A stretch of DNA of 46,515 bases from Bacteroidales bacterium (GTDB taxonomy: Bacteria > Bacteroidota > Bacteroidia > Bacteroidales > UBA932): contig JAEELG010000077.1 in assembly GCA_016288775.1 (NCBI GenBank), positions 1-46,515 of the forward strand, given 5' to 3'. The notes below the pieces were generated by a model. The model had not been told where the DNA came from. It ran no database searches and saw only the letters and a list, made by a program, of their open reading frames with translations. A program made the position numbers and the translations under genes. Of the stretch, positions 1 through 6,510 are shown one piece after another; position 1 is the first letter of the stretch; every line of letters starts with the position of its first letter.

Positions 1-769
1 CTTCCACGTACAGCCAGTCGCGCACGTTCTCTCCCTTGCCGTAGACCGGGAGCGGCTTACGGTGGCGGATGTTGTTGATGAACAGGGGGATGAGCTTCTC
101 CGGGAACTGGTAGGGCCCGTAGTTGTTGGAGCAGTTGGTGACGATGGTGGGCATTCCGAAGGTGTCGTGGAACGCACGCACGAAGTGATCGGAGCTGGCC
201 TTGGCGGCACTGTACGGGCTGTGCGGCTGGTACTTGAGGTCCTCGGTGAAGAACTGCTCGCCGTAGGCCATGTGGTGCTCGCCGCTGGACGCCTTGGTGG
301 TGAACGGGGGCTCGATGCCCTCCGGGTGCGTCATCTGCAGGGCGCCGTACACCTCGTCGGTGGAGATGTGGTAGAAGCGTTTGCCTTCGTACTTCTCAGG
401 GAGACTCTCCCAGTAGGCCTTGGCGGCCTGGAGCATGGAGAGGGTGCCCATGACGTTGGTCTGGGCGAAGGTGAACGGATCCTTGATGGAGCGGTCCACG
501 TGGCTCTCGGCGGCAAGGTGGATGATGCCGTCGACGTGCTCTTCCTGCATCAGCTTGAGCACACCCTCGAAGTCGCAGATGTCCATCCTGACGAAGCGGT
601 AGTTGGGCTTGTCTTCGATGTCCTTGAGGTTTGCGAGGTTGCCGGCGTAGGTCAGCTTGTCGAGGTTAATTATCTTATACTCAGGGTATTTGTTTACAAA
701 GAGCCGCACCACGTGCGAGCCAATGAAACCGGCACCACCGGTTATGATTATGGATCTTTTTGTTGCCAT
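1..769 (-). CDS. rfbB: dTDP-glucose 4,6-dehydratase, N-terminal part (runs off the window)
   Basis: RmlB/RfbB converts dTDP-glucose to dTDP-4-keto-6-deoxyglucose, the second step of dTDP-rhamnose synthesis for surface polysaccharide. It is a cytosolic short-chain dehydrogenase/reductase. Reading the minus strand from the ATG at 769 gives 256 residues with no stop before the window edge. The Rossmann motif GGAGFIG is at residues 11-17, the AAESHVDRS strand follows, and the catalytic TDE is near residue 137. YSAAK, the SDR Tyr-x-x-x-Lys pair, is near 183. The sequence ends at NVRDWLYVE. A segment between STDEVYG and YSAAK is longer than in the enterobacterial enzyme, which I recall as normal for Bacteroidetes RmlB. 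Roughly the last third is missing. The gene lies alone behind a long leader and its other rml partners would be further left. Confidence 0.96.
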   Translation of the reverse strand, partial: MATKRSIIITGGAGFIGSHVVRLFVNKYPEYKIINLDKLTYAGNLANLKDIEDKPNYRFVRMDICDFEGVLKLMQEEHVDGIIHLAAESHVDRSIKDPFTFAQTNVMGTLSMLQAAKAYWESLPEKYEGKRFYHISTDEVYGALQMTHPEGIEPPFTTKASSGEHHMAYGEQFFTEDLKYQPHSPYSAAKASSDHFVRAFHDTFGMPTIVTNCSNNYGPYQFPEKLIPLFINNIRHRKPLPVYGKGENVRDWLYVE

Positions 770-947
770 GAAAATGATTTAGTGTCTGTTTGTGGTGTAG
801 TTTGCTGTATACCTCCCCCTGTCGGACCCGGGAAGAAAAAGGGGTCCGGCTGAAGGTCGGGCCCCGGCAGCTGTTTGCGCGCCTTGCGACTCGCCTCCTG
901 TCCAAGAGGGAAATTCGCGGGCCCCGCTACAAGTAAACACACTGTGT
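770..947 (-). other. Long, GC-rich, potentially structured 5' leader of rfbB
   Basis: This gene-free stretch separates the rfbB start codon from its likely promoter, giving a predicted 5' UTR of about 180 nt. It is much richer in GC than the AT-rich promoter next to it. It contains inverted repeats: CGGACCC (823-829) with GGGTCCG (842-848), and two copies of the palindromic core GGGCCC about 60 bases apart, which could close a long stem. I recognise no known riboswitch, SRP RNA or 6S RNA signature. It may be a regulatory leader or a decayed palindromic repeat of the sort found inside thiL. Confidence 0.4.
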
Positions 948-953
948 AGCGTA

Positions 954-987
954 CAAATATACTAATAATTTATTATATATCCTCAAA
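954..987 (-). promoter_or_regulatory. Promoter of rfbB (Bacteroidetes type)
   Basis: On the minus strand TATATTTG (954-961) matches the TAnnTTTG -7 box exactly. A TTTG at 984-987 lies 22 bases upstream and fits the -33 element. The flanks are AT-rich, in contrast to the GC-rich leader that follows. Confidence 0.6.
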
Positions 988-1043
988 AATCTTTTTTGTT
1001 TCGTGCTTTCGGGACTCCTCGGCGGCCGTTTGCCGCAGCATAG

Positions 1044-1076
1044 AAAAAAGTCTCCCGGCGGTGGCGCCGGGAGACT
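1044..1076 (-). terminator. Rho-independent terminator of the rubrerythrin operon
   Basis: A perfect 12-bp inverted repeat (1049-1060 with 1065-1076, loop GTGG) is followed on the minus strand by six U (1044-1049). It lies about 40 bases beyond the rubrerythrin stop codon. Confidence 0.88.
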
Positions 1077-1114
1077 CGCACTAACCCGTTATGGGTTAAG
1101 TATTTTCACATCTG

Positions 1115-1654
1115 CTAGTAGTTCTCCGCAGTGATTTCGAAGTAGGCCTGAGGGTGGGCGCAGACGGGGCAGATCTGAGGGGCGGCGGTGCCGACCACGA
1201 TGTGCCCGCAGTTGCGGCACTCCCATACTTTCACCTCGCTCTTGGCGAAGACTTCCTGTGCCTCGATGTTGTGCAGAAGGGCCCTGTAGCGCTCCTCGTG
1301 CCTCTTTTCGATGGCCGCGACCATGCGGAACTTGGCGGCGAGCGCCTTGAATCCCTCTGCCTCGGCCGTCTTGGCGAAGCCTTCGTACATGTCGGTCCAT
1401 TCGAAATTCTCGCCTGCGGCTGCTGCGGCGAGGTTCTGGGCGGTGTCGCCTATGCCCTCGAGCTCCTTGAACCAGAGCTTGGCGTGCTCCTTCTCGTTTT
1501 CTGCGGTCTGCAGGAAGATGGCCGCGATCTGCTCGAAGCCTTCTTTCTTGGCCTTGGATGCAAAGTAGGTGTATTTGTTTCTCGCCTGGGACTCGCCGGC
1601 GAAGGCTGCCTCCAGATTCTTCTCGGTCTGGGTGCCTGCGTATTTGTTTGCCAT
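1115..1654 (-). CDS. Rubrerythrin
   Basis: A 179-aa cytosolic peroxide-reducing non-haem iron protein used by anaerobes against oxidative stress. The N-terminal ferritin-like four-helix bundle carries the di-iron ligands in [18 protein letters not shown] and [10 protein letters not shown]. The C-terminal rubredoxin-like knuckle has CRNCG and CPVC, the FeS4 ligands that pass electrons to the di-iron site. An upstream in-frame ATG would add 11 residues, but it lies inside the preceding gene. The family normally starts at [13 protein letters not shown], so I place the start at 1654, 7 bases after the stop of the membrane-protein gene. A strong terminator follows. Confidence 0.95.
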   Translation of the reverse strand: MANKYAGTQTEKNLEAAFAGESQARNKYTYFASKAKKEGFEQIAAIFLQTAENEKEHAKLWFKELEGIGDTAQNLAAAAAGENFEWTDMYEGFAKTAEAEGFKALAAKFRMVAAIEKRHEERYRALLHNIEAQEVFAKSEVKVWECRNCGHIVVGTAAPQICPVCAHPQAYFEITAENY

Positions 1655-1661
1655 ATTCTTG

Positions 1662-2393
1662 TTATTCAGCGGGTTTATTTTCAACGGGTGCCTCGGGGGC
1701 CTCGGGGGCCTTGGGGGCTTCAGGCGCGTCGGGTGCTTCAGGGGCCTTGCAGCAGCAGGCGGCGATCTTGTCGGCGAACATCTCGTCGGCCTTGGCTGAG
1801 AAGTGCTTGAACATTACGCCGTCGATTGCGAGCACTGCAGCCATCATCAGCAGATACACTACGAAGCCGAGGATACCGAAGATCCAGCCCACGTACTTGA
1901 TGCCGGCCAAGCCGAAGAGAATACCGGCCACGATGCCGAAGACAAGGCATGCCAGAAGGATGATCCAGAAGATGGTCCACTTCTCGCCCTCGGTGACTTT
2001 CCAGCTGACTTTCAGGCACTTGGTGGGAGAGAGGCCCTTGTCGAGGAAGAAGTAGATCGCGAAGTTCCATGCGATGGACACCACGATTCCGGGGATGAAC
2101 ATGAACGCCATTGCGGCGGTGATGCCGATGCTCATGAGACCCAGGAGGAGGAAGAAGTCGCCGAGGTTGCGGCGGTTCTGGGAATCGAAGATGTCGAGCG
2201 GGTTGATAACCTCGCCGCGGCCCATCTTGATGACTGCCTTGTACAGACCGATGGTGGTGCCTACGTTAAGGTAGGGAATCCACACGGTGAGCACATAGAG
2301 AACGACCATGCCAAGAAGGGAGGGGATGTTCTTGAGACCATAGAGGATACCTTCCTTGATGGTCGGGATGACTTGGAGTTTTTGAATTGCCAT
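1662..2393 (-). CDS. Polytopic membrane protein (DUF4013-like) with Pro/Ala/Glu tail
   Basis: A 243-aa protein with about five to six hydrophobic segments (around residues 25-45, 80-105, 105-120, 140-165, 165-190). The amphipathic N-terminus begins [10 protein letters not shown]. The last ~30 residues are soluble, with three consecutive Cys and then a repeated Ala-Pro-Glu motif ([17 protein letters not shown]), encoded by GC-rich near-repeats. The architecture resembles the DUF4013 family of unknown function. I know no enzymatic activity. It shares a transcript with rubrerythrin, 7 bases downstream, which may reflect a membrane stress role, but that is only inferred from context. Confidence 0.8.
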   Translation of the reverse strand: MAIQKLQVIPTIKEGILYGLKNIPSLLGMVVLYVLTVWIPYLNVGTTIGLYKAVIKMGRGEVINPLDIFDSQNRRNLGDFFLLLGLMSIGITAAMAFMFIPGIVVSIAWNFAIYFFLDKGLSPTKCLKVSWKVTEGEKWTIFWIILLACLVFGIVAGILFGLAGIKYVGWIFGILGFVVYLLMMAAVLAIDGVMFKHFSAKADEMFADKIAACCCKAPEAPDAPEAPKAPEAPEAPVENKPAE

Positions 2394-2467
2394 GATAATA
2401 TTTGATTAAGGTTTTGTTCCAGTCCTCTAAATTAGCAAAAATCGCAGGATTATCAAAAATATTTTTC

Positions 2468-2475
2468 GATATTTG
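2468..2475 (+). promoter_or_regulatory. Probable -7 box of tenA
   Basis: GATATTTG matches TAnnTTTG at seven of eight positions, in the AT-rich divergent spacer. It overlaps an upstream in-frame ATG at 2473, which argues that translation starts at the later ATG (2494). Confidence 0.45.
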
Positions 2476-2493
2476 TATAAAGATTTGCAAACC

Positions 2494-3156
2494 ATGAACA
2501 CTTCTGAATCTTGGACAAAACAGGCCTGGAAGGCCGCAGAAGGCATATATGCCGACATAATCGCGCACCCGTTCATCAAAGAGCTCGCAGCCGGAACGCT
2601 CGACACCGCCCGCTTCGACCGCTACCTCGCCCAGGACGAGCTTTACGTGGGCAACTACGGCCGCCAGATGTTCGAACTGGCAGAGCTGATCACCGAGCCC
2701 GACGCGCACGAAATGTTCTGCCTCTTCGCGAAGGAGGGCATCGAGGGCGAGAAGGCCATGCACGCGCTTCTCATCGACCGGTTCGGGATCGACACCGCAG
2801 TGCAGCCGTCAGCAATTACCGCCGACTACAATGCGCACACGCAGGCGGCAATCGGCACCGGCTCCAAGGAGATAGGCCTGGCCTCCATGCTCCCCTGCAT
2901 GTGGGTGTACAACGAGGTGGGCCTGCACATTCTCCGCATCGCCGAACTCGATGGCAACCCCTACGCCGAGTGGATACGGGAGTACGGCAACGAGGAGTTC
3001 ACCAAGGGCGTTGCCCAGGTACTGCAACTCGCTGATTCTTACGCAGCTGCAGCATCATCCGAGGTGCGTGCGCGCATGACGGAAGAGTATATCGCAGCCA
3101 CGCAGTTCGAGTACTGGTTCTGGGATTACGGTTACACAGGTTTAGACAGACGATAG
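2494..3156 (+). CDS. tenA: Thiaminase II / aminopyrimidine aminohydrolase TenA
   Basis: A 220-aa all-helical cytosolic enzyme that hydrolyses 4-amino-5-aminomethyl-2-methylpyrimidine, a thiamine breakdown product, to HMP for reuse by ThiD. DELYVGNYGRQ contains the conserved Asp/Tyr active-site positions, and LPCMWVYNEVG carries the catalytic Cys of TenA. Glu residues in the C-terminal EYWFWDYGY helix fit the family. An earlier ATG (2473) overlaps the probable -7 box, so I use 2494. It is transcribed away from the thi operon that begins 1 kb further on and, unlike that operon, has no room for a riboswitch in its short leader. The next gene starts 2 bases after its stop. Confidence 0.93.
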   Translation: MNTSESWTKQAWKAAEGIYADIIAHPFIKELAAGTLDTARFDRYLAQDELYVGNYGRQMFELAELITEPDAHEMFCLFAKEGIEGEKAMHALLIDRFGIDTAVQPSAITADYNAHTQAAIGTGSKEIGLASMLPCMWVYNEVGLHILRIAELDGNPYAEWIREYGNEEFTKGVAQVLQLADSYAAAASSEVRARMTEEYIAATQFEYWFWDYGYTGLDRR

Positions 3157-3158
3157 CC

Positions 3159-4013
3159 ATGACACTCTCCATTCTTACCGCAGTGCTTGCGCTGCTCTGC
3201 TCCCCCGCCGCTTCCGGGGAGCCCGCTCCGAACGACGGCATCGTGGTGCGCGACAGCATCGCCGTGGAAGCCCTCCCCTGGGAAAACCTGGGACGCGGGG
3301 CACAGGCCGTCAGCTTCCGCATCAATCTCTTCAACTCGCCGCAGACGATTTCAGTCATCCGCTACCCGATGCGCCGCTTCCGCACGATGGTGGTCAACGA
3401 CCCCGGGGCGCTGTCGGACAGCACCGAGGCGCTCGCAGTGAGGCACCGCGCCGTGGCGGGCATCAACGGCAGCTACTTCGACATGAAAAAACTGACGCCG
3501 GTGACTTACGTGAAGGAGCGCCGCCGCGTGGAGGGACGCACCACTCCGGGCGAGCTTTTCCGCACCGACGGAGTGATGGCTGTGCGCGGCCGCAAGGTGA
3601 GCATATTTGCTTGCGACACAAGTTCTTACGACGCTCTGACTAAAGGATGCCGTGACGTGATCGCCGCCGGCCCCGTGCTGCTTCGCGGAGGTGTTCCGGC
3701 ACGCGACGAATGGCCCGCCCAGTCGTTCTACTACAAGCGCCACCCGCGCACCTTCGTGGGGGTGACCGCGGACGGTTGGGTGTACCTGGTGGTGATCGAC
3801 GGGCGCTTCCCCGCCGACGCCATCGGCACCACGATTCCGGAGACGGTCGCCGTGGCGCAGATGTTCGGTCTGTACGACGCTCTCAACCTCGACGGCGGTG
3901 GCTCCAGCACTCTCTGGACGCGTGACGGCGGGGTGCTCTCGAACCCCTACGACAACCGTCGCTACGACCACTACGGCCAGCGTATGGTACCCAACGTAGT
4001 GCTGATCAGATAA
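3159..4013 (+). CDS. Exported phosphodiester glycosidase family protein (NAGPA-like)
   Basis: A 284-aa protein with a cleavable signal peptide (hydrophobic residues 3-19). Its NAGPA domain (about 95-284) is recognised by NGSYFD, the HPRTFVGVTADG strand and NLDGGGSSTLW near residue 245. Family members include the human uncovering enzyme and bacterial exopolysaccharide or cell-wall glycosidases that cleave sugar phosphodiesters, so this is probably a periplasmic hydrolase of sugar-1-phosphodiester bonds. The exact substrate is unknown. It follows tenA by 2 bases, so the two are probably cotranscribed, although no biochemical link to thiamine is obvious. A strong terminator follows. Confidence 0.85.
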   Translation: MTLSILTAVLALLCSPAASGEPAPNDGIVVRDSIAVEALPWENLGRGAQAVSFRINLFNSPQTISVIRYPMRRFRTMVVNDPGALSDSTEALAVRHRAVAGINGSYFDMKKLTPVTYVKERRRVEGRTTPGELFRTDGVMAVRGRKVSIFACDTSSYDALTKGCRDVIAAGPVLLRGGVPARDEWPAQSFYYKRHPRTFVGVTADGWVYLVVIDGRFPADAIGTTIPETVAVAQMFGLYDALNLDGGGSSTLWTRDGGVLSNPYDNRRYDHYGQRMVPNVVLIR

Positions 4014-4042
4014 ACCCCTGGGGTTGAGTTGTTTAGCTTCGG

Positions 4043-4071
4043 ACCTCTGGGAGATTTTCCCAGAGGTTTTT
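4043..4071 (+). terminator. Rho-independent terminator after the tenA operon
   Basis: A 10-bp perfect stem (ACCTCTGGGA at 4043-4052 with TCCCAGAGGT at 4058-4067, loop GATTT) is followed by a T run. On the minus strand no U tract follows the stem, so it probably does not serve thiE. Confidence 0.9.
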
Positions 4072-4084
4072 ACGTATGTGGCTG

Positions 4085-4708
4085 CTAATCAGGCAGGTGC
4101 ACTAACGCCGAGGCGGCTTTGCGGGGGTCCTCTGCGCTGCAGATGGCGCTGACTACGGCAATGCCGTCGACGCCGGTTTTAAGGACGTCGGGGGCGGTGC
4201 GGGCGTTCATTCCGCCGATGGCGACGGCGGGGTGCCTGGAGATGCGGACGGCCTCCCTCAGGCCCTCCAGTCCGAAGGGCGGTGCGGTGTCGGTCTTGGT
4301 GGCGGTGGAGTAAACCGGCGACACGCCTATATAGTCTACGTCAAGCGAGTTAGCCTCCCGCACCTCATCCATGTTCTCAACGCTCAGGCCGATGATTTTC
4401 TCCGGTCCCAGCAGGCGCCGCGCGATGTCGTACGGCATGTCGGACTGGCCGATGTGGACCCCGCCGGCGTCGACCGCCAGCGCCACGTCCACCCGGTCGT
4501 TGATGATCAGCGGCACGCCGGCCTCTTTCAGGATCGGCTGCAGCCTCCGCGCCAGCGCGATGAACTCCCGCGTGTCGATGTCTTTCTCGCGGAGTTGCAC
4601 CATGGTGGCGCCGCCGCGGACGGCTTCTTCCACCACCCACGCGATATCGCGCCCCATCGACAGCGGCCTGTCGGTCACCAGGTACAGTCTCAGTTGTTCC
4701 GGTCTCAT
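4085..4708 (-). CDS. thiE: Thiamine-phosphate synthase ThiE
   Basis: A 207-aa TIM-barrel enzyme joining HMP-PP and thiazole phosphate to give thiamine monophosphate. Family motifs in order are LYLVTDR, MVQLREKD, IINDRVDVAL, GVHIGQSD, GVSPVYSTATKTD (phosphate-binding loop) and VAIGGM. The open frame extends far upstream inside thiM, but homology begins at MRPEQLRLYLVTDR. The ATG at 4706-4708 overlaps the thiM stop in an ATGA junction, indicating translational coupling. It is the last gene of the riboswitch-controlled operon. No terminator with a U tract is visible downstream on this strand. Confidence 0.95.
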   Translation of the reverse strand: MRPEQLRLYLVTDRPLSMGRDIAWVVEEAVRGGATMVQLREKDIDTREFIALARRLQPILKEAGVPLIINDRVDVALAVDAGGVHIGQSDMPYDIARRLLGPEKIIGLSVENMDEVREANSLDVDYIGVSPVYSTATKTDTAPPFGLEGLREAVRISRHPAVAIGGMNARTAPDVLKTGVDGIAVVSAICSAEDPRKAASALVHLPD

Positions 4709-5436
4709 TTCAGCAGGTAGAGTTCGTCGATGAAGTTGGAGGCGAGGGAGCCGGTGCCGCGAGAGCGGGCGGCGGCGTTCTGGCCGGCGGTGCCCATGGC
4801 GTCCATGGCGTGGACGGCGGCGTCGAACGGCGGCATGACGGCGGCGAAAGCTGCGCAAACCGCTGAGGCACAGCAGCCCATCGTGGTGACGCGGGCCATC
4901 ATCGGAGAGCCTTTGGCGCACTCGGCCTCCTGCACGCCGTCGGTGATATAGTCCACCGCTCCGCTCACAGCTACCACCGTTCCGTGCTCGGCGGCGAACT
5001 CGCGGGCGCAGGAGCGTGCCTTCTCCACCGGCTCGGCGCTGTCCACCCCGCGCGTGGCGCAGGCGGTTCCGTGCAGCACCATGATCTCGGAAGCGTTGCA
5101 TCGGACGATGGCGGGATGGTACTTCGTGATGAGTTCGACGGCGGTCTGCGTGCGGGCCTTGCTGGCGCCGACGCCCACCGGGTCGAGCACCCATGGCTTG
5201 CCGTATCGGACCGCTGCCGCCGCCGCCTCGTGCATGCCGCGGATCTCGCAGTCGTCAAGGCAACCGATGTTGATGACTAGCGAGTCGGCGATGGCGAGCA
5301 AGTCGTCCATCTCCTTGTCGTAGAAGGACATAATGGGCGACGCGCCTATCGCCAGCAACGCGTTGGCGTTGAAGTTCATCGCCACGTAATTGGTGATGTT
5401 CACCACCACCGGGGGCTTTTTACTGAATATTTCCAT
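4705..5436 (-). CDS. thiM: Hydroxyethylthiazole kinase ThiM
   Basis: A 243-aa ribokinase-like kinase that salvages 5-(2-hydroxyethyl)-4-methylthiazole with ATP. Motifs include VVVNITNYVAMNFNANALLAIGASPIMS at the N-terminus, LDPVGVGASKART, RCNASEI and VAVSGAVDYIT. The C-terminal glycine/cysteine-rich anion hole TTMGCCASAVCA carries the catalytic Cys. Length is normal for the family, unlike the neighbouring thiD and thiL. The product goes to ThiE, whose start overlaps this stop. The 116-nt gap upstream (5437-5552) is the only sizeable spacer inside the operon. Confidence 0.95.
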   Translation of the reverse strand: MEIFSKKPPVVVNITNYVAMNFNANALLAIGASPIMSFYDKEMDDLLAIADSLVINIGCLDDCEIRGMHEAAAAAVRYGKPWVLDPVGVGASKARTQTAVELITKYHPAIVRCNASEIMVLHGTACATRGVDSAEPVEKARSCAREFAAEHGTVVAVSGAVDYITDGVQEAECAKGSPMMARVTTMGCCASAVCAAFAAVMPPFDAAVHAMDAMGTAGQNAAARSRGTGSLASNFIDELYLLK

Positions 5437-5552
5437 AAATGTTGGTCTGTTTATCTGTTTTGCTTTTGGTTTGTTGCTTTGATTGCTTGACTGCTTGATT
5501 CCGATCGATATCCGTTGCCATTCCAGGCGCTGGCCCGGGCCCGCCGGAAGCG
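5437..5552 (-). other. A/C-rich spacer between thiD and thiM
   Basis: On the mRNA strand the ~75 nt before thiM are nearly free of secondary structure and composed of CAAGCA/CAAAGCAA-like short repeats. The part next to the thiD stop is GC-rich, with a GCGCTG...CAGCGC inverted repeat (5527-5532 with 5554-5559). I see no Shine-Dalgarno. The unstructured stretch could act as a ribosome-loading region in a lineage that relies little on Shine-Dalgarno pairing. Confidence 0.3.
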
Positions 5553-6470
5553 TCAGCGCTTCGCATAGAAATGGTCCACCGGGCCGTGGCCGTGGCCGAT
5601 TTCGTAGCTCGCGCCGGAGACGATGGCGCCATGGATGTAGTCCGTGGCGGCGCGGGCGGCGTCATCCAGCGGCAGGCCCTGGGCCAGGAAGGATGCGAAC
5701 GCCGACGAAAGCGTGCATCCGGTGCCGTGGGTGTTCGGAGTGCTGACGCGCGCCGACGGGAGCTCCACGATCCTGTCCTCCTCCGCGTTGTAGAAGATGT
5801 CCACCACGCGCTCGTCCGTCAGGTGCCCCGCCTTCATCAGCACGGAGACTGGTCTGGGATGGCCGGTCAAGCCGGCCATGACGCCTTCGGTCGGGACGCC
5901 CTTTGTCATCCCCGGCAGCGACCGGGGATCTCCCGGCTTCGAGGCCTTGGCCGACAGCTCCCTGGCGACCGACGGCAAGTCCGCCTGCGAGCGGATCGTC
6001 CGGCCCGTAAGTATTTCTGCTTCAGGGATGTTCGGGGTGATGACGCGAGCCATAGGGAGGAGCGCCTCCGTCAGAACCTTGATGGCCGATTCCTCGATCA
6101 GCCGGTGCCCGGAGGTGGCGACCATGACCGGGTCGAGCACGATGTTGTGCGGCGCCGGCAGCCAGCCTTCGGCCTCCGCCTGCAGCAGCGCATCGCGGAC
6201 GGCGAGCACCACCTCGGCGCTGTGGAGCATACCTATCTTTATTGCGTCGGCGCCGATGTCGGACAGCACGGCGCGGATCTGCGCCACGATCGTTTCGATC
6301 GGCACCGGGTGCACCGCCTCCACTCCGATGGTGTTCTGCACCGTCACTGCCGTAATGGCGCTGGCGGCGTAACTGCCTGTGGCAGAGATGGATTTGATAT
6401 CGGCCTGGATGCCCGCGCCGCCGCCGGAATCGCTGCCGGCTATGGTCAGAACTCTGGGGTACGTTTTCAT
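5553..6470 (-). CDS. thiD: Bifunctional HMP kinase / HMP-phosphate kinase ThiD, with an in-frame insertion
   Basis: A 305-aa ribokinase-family enzyme phosphorylating HMP to HMP-P and HMP-PP. TIAGSDSGGGAGIQADIK is at the N-terminus, then VLDPVMVATSGHRL, TPNIPEAEILTG and the NTHGTGCTLSSAFAS anion-hole/catalytic motif. The usual length is about 265-275 residues. The excess is a segment at about residues 177-208 between the SVARELSAK helix and the LMKAGHL strand, encoded by two hairpin palindromes. All catalytic motifs flank it intact, so the gene is probably functional. The start is MKTYPRVLTIAGSDS, 40 bases after the thiL stop. Confidence 0.93.
   Translation of the reverse strand: MKTYPRVLTIAGSDSGGGAGIQADIKSISATGSYAASAITAVTVQNTIGVEAVHPVPIETIVAQIRAVLSDIGADAIKIGMLHSAEVVLAVRDALLQAEAEGWLPAPHNIVLDPVMVATSGHRLIEESAIKVLTEALLPMARVITPNIPEAEILTGRTIRSQADLPSVARELSAKASKPGDPRSLPGMTKGVPTEGVMAGLTGHPRPVSVLMKAGHLTDERVVDIFYNAEEDRIVELPSARVSTPNTHGTGCTLSSAFASFLAQGLPLDDAARAATDYIHGAIVSGASYEIGHGHGPVDHFYAKR
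5859..5929. repeat. Two-hairpin palindromic element inserted in frame in thiD
   Basis: Hairpin 1 is ATGGCCGG (5859-5866) with CCGGCCAT (5872-5879), loop 5 nt. Hairpin 2 is ATCCCCGG (5908-5915) with CCGGGGAT (5922-5929), loop 6 nt. The pair exactly fills the segment of ThiD that has no counterpart in ordinary ThiD proteins, and reads there as GDPRSLPGMTKG and MAGLTGHP. Peptides of this PGMT type turn up sporadically in bacterial proteins where REP-like repeats are translated (from memory). Confidence 0.7.
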
Positions 6471-6510
6471 ATCTTTTGCTTTTCTTGTCTGGAGTTGTGT
6501 CAGGGTGCTA

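Noticed and set aside
748..942. A small minus-strand ORF within the rfbB leader
   Set aside because: It overlaps the rfbB start out of frame, has low-complexity Pro/Phe sequence and no recognisable homology.
790..950. SRP RNA or 6S RNA in the rfbB leader
   Set aside because: A GGTCCGG string recalls the SRP apical loop, but the GGAAG/AGCAG partners are missing and no 6S-like central bubble could be drawn.
4043..4071. Bidirectional terminator also serving thiE
   Set aside because: On the minus strand the stem is followed by CCGAAGC rather than a U tract.
4085..5194. A 369-residue ThiE with N-terminal extension
   Set aside because: The extension is Arg-rich out-of-frame thiM sequence; ThiE homology starts at 4708 with an ATGA overlap.
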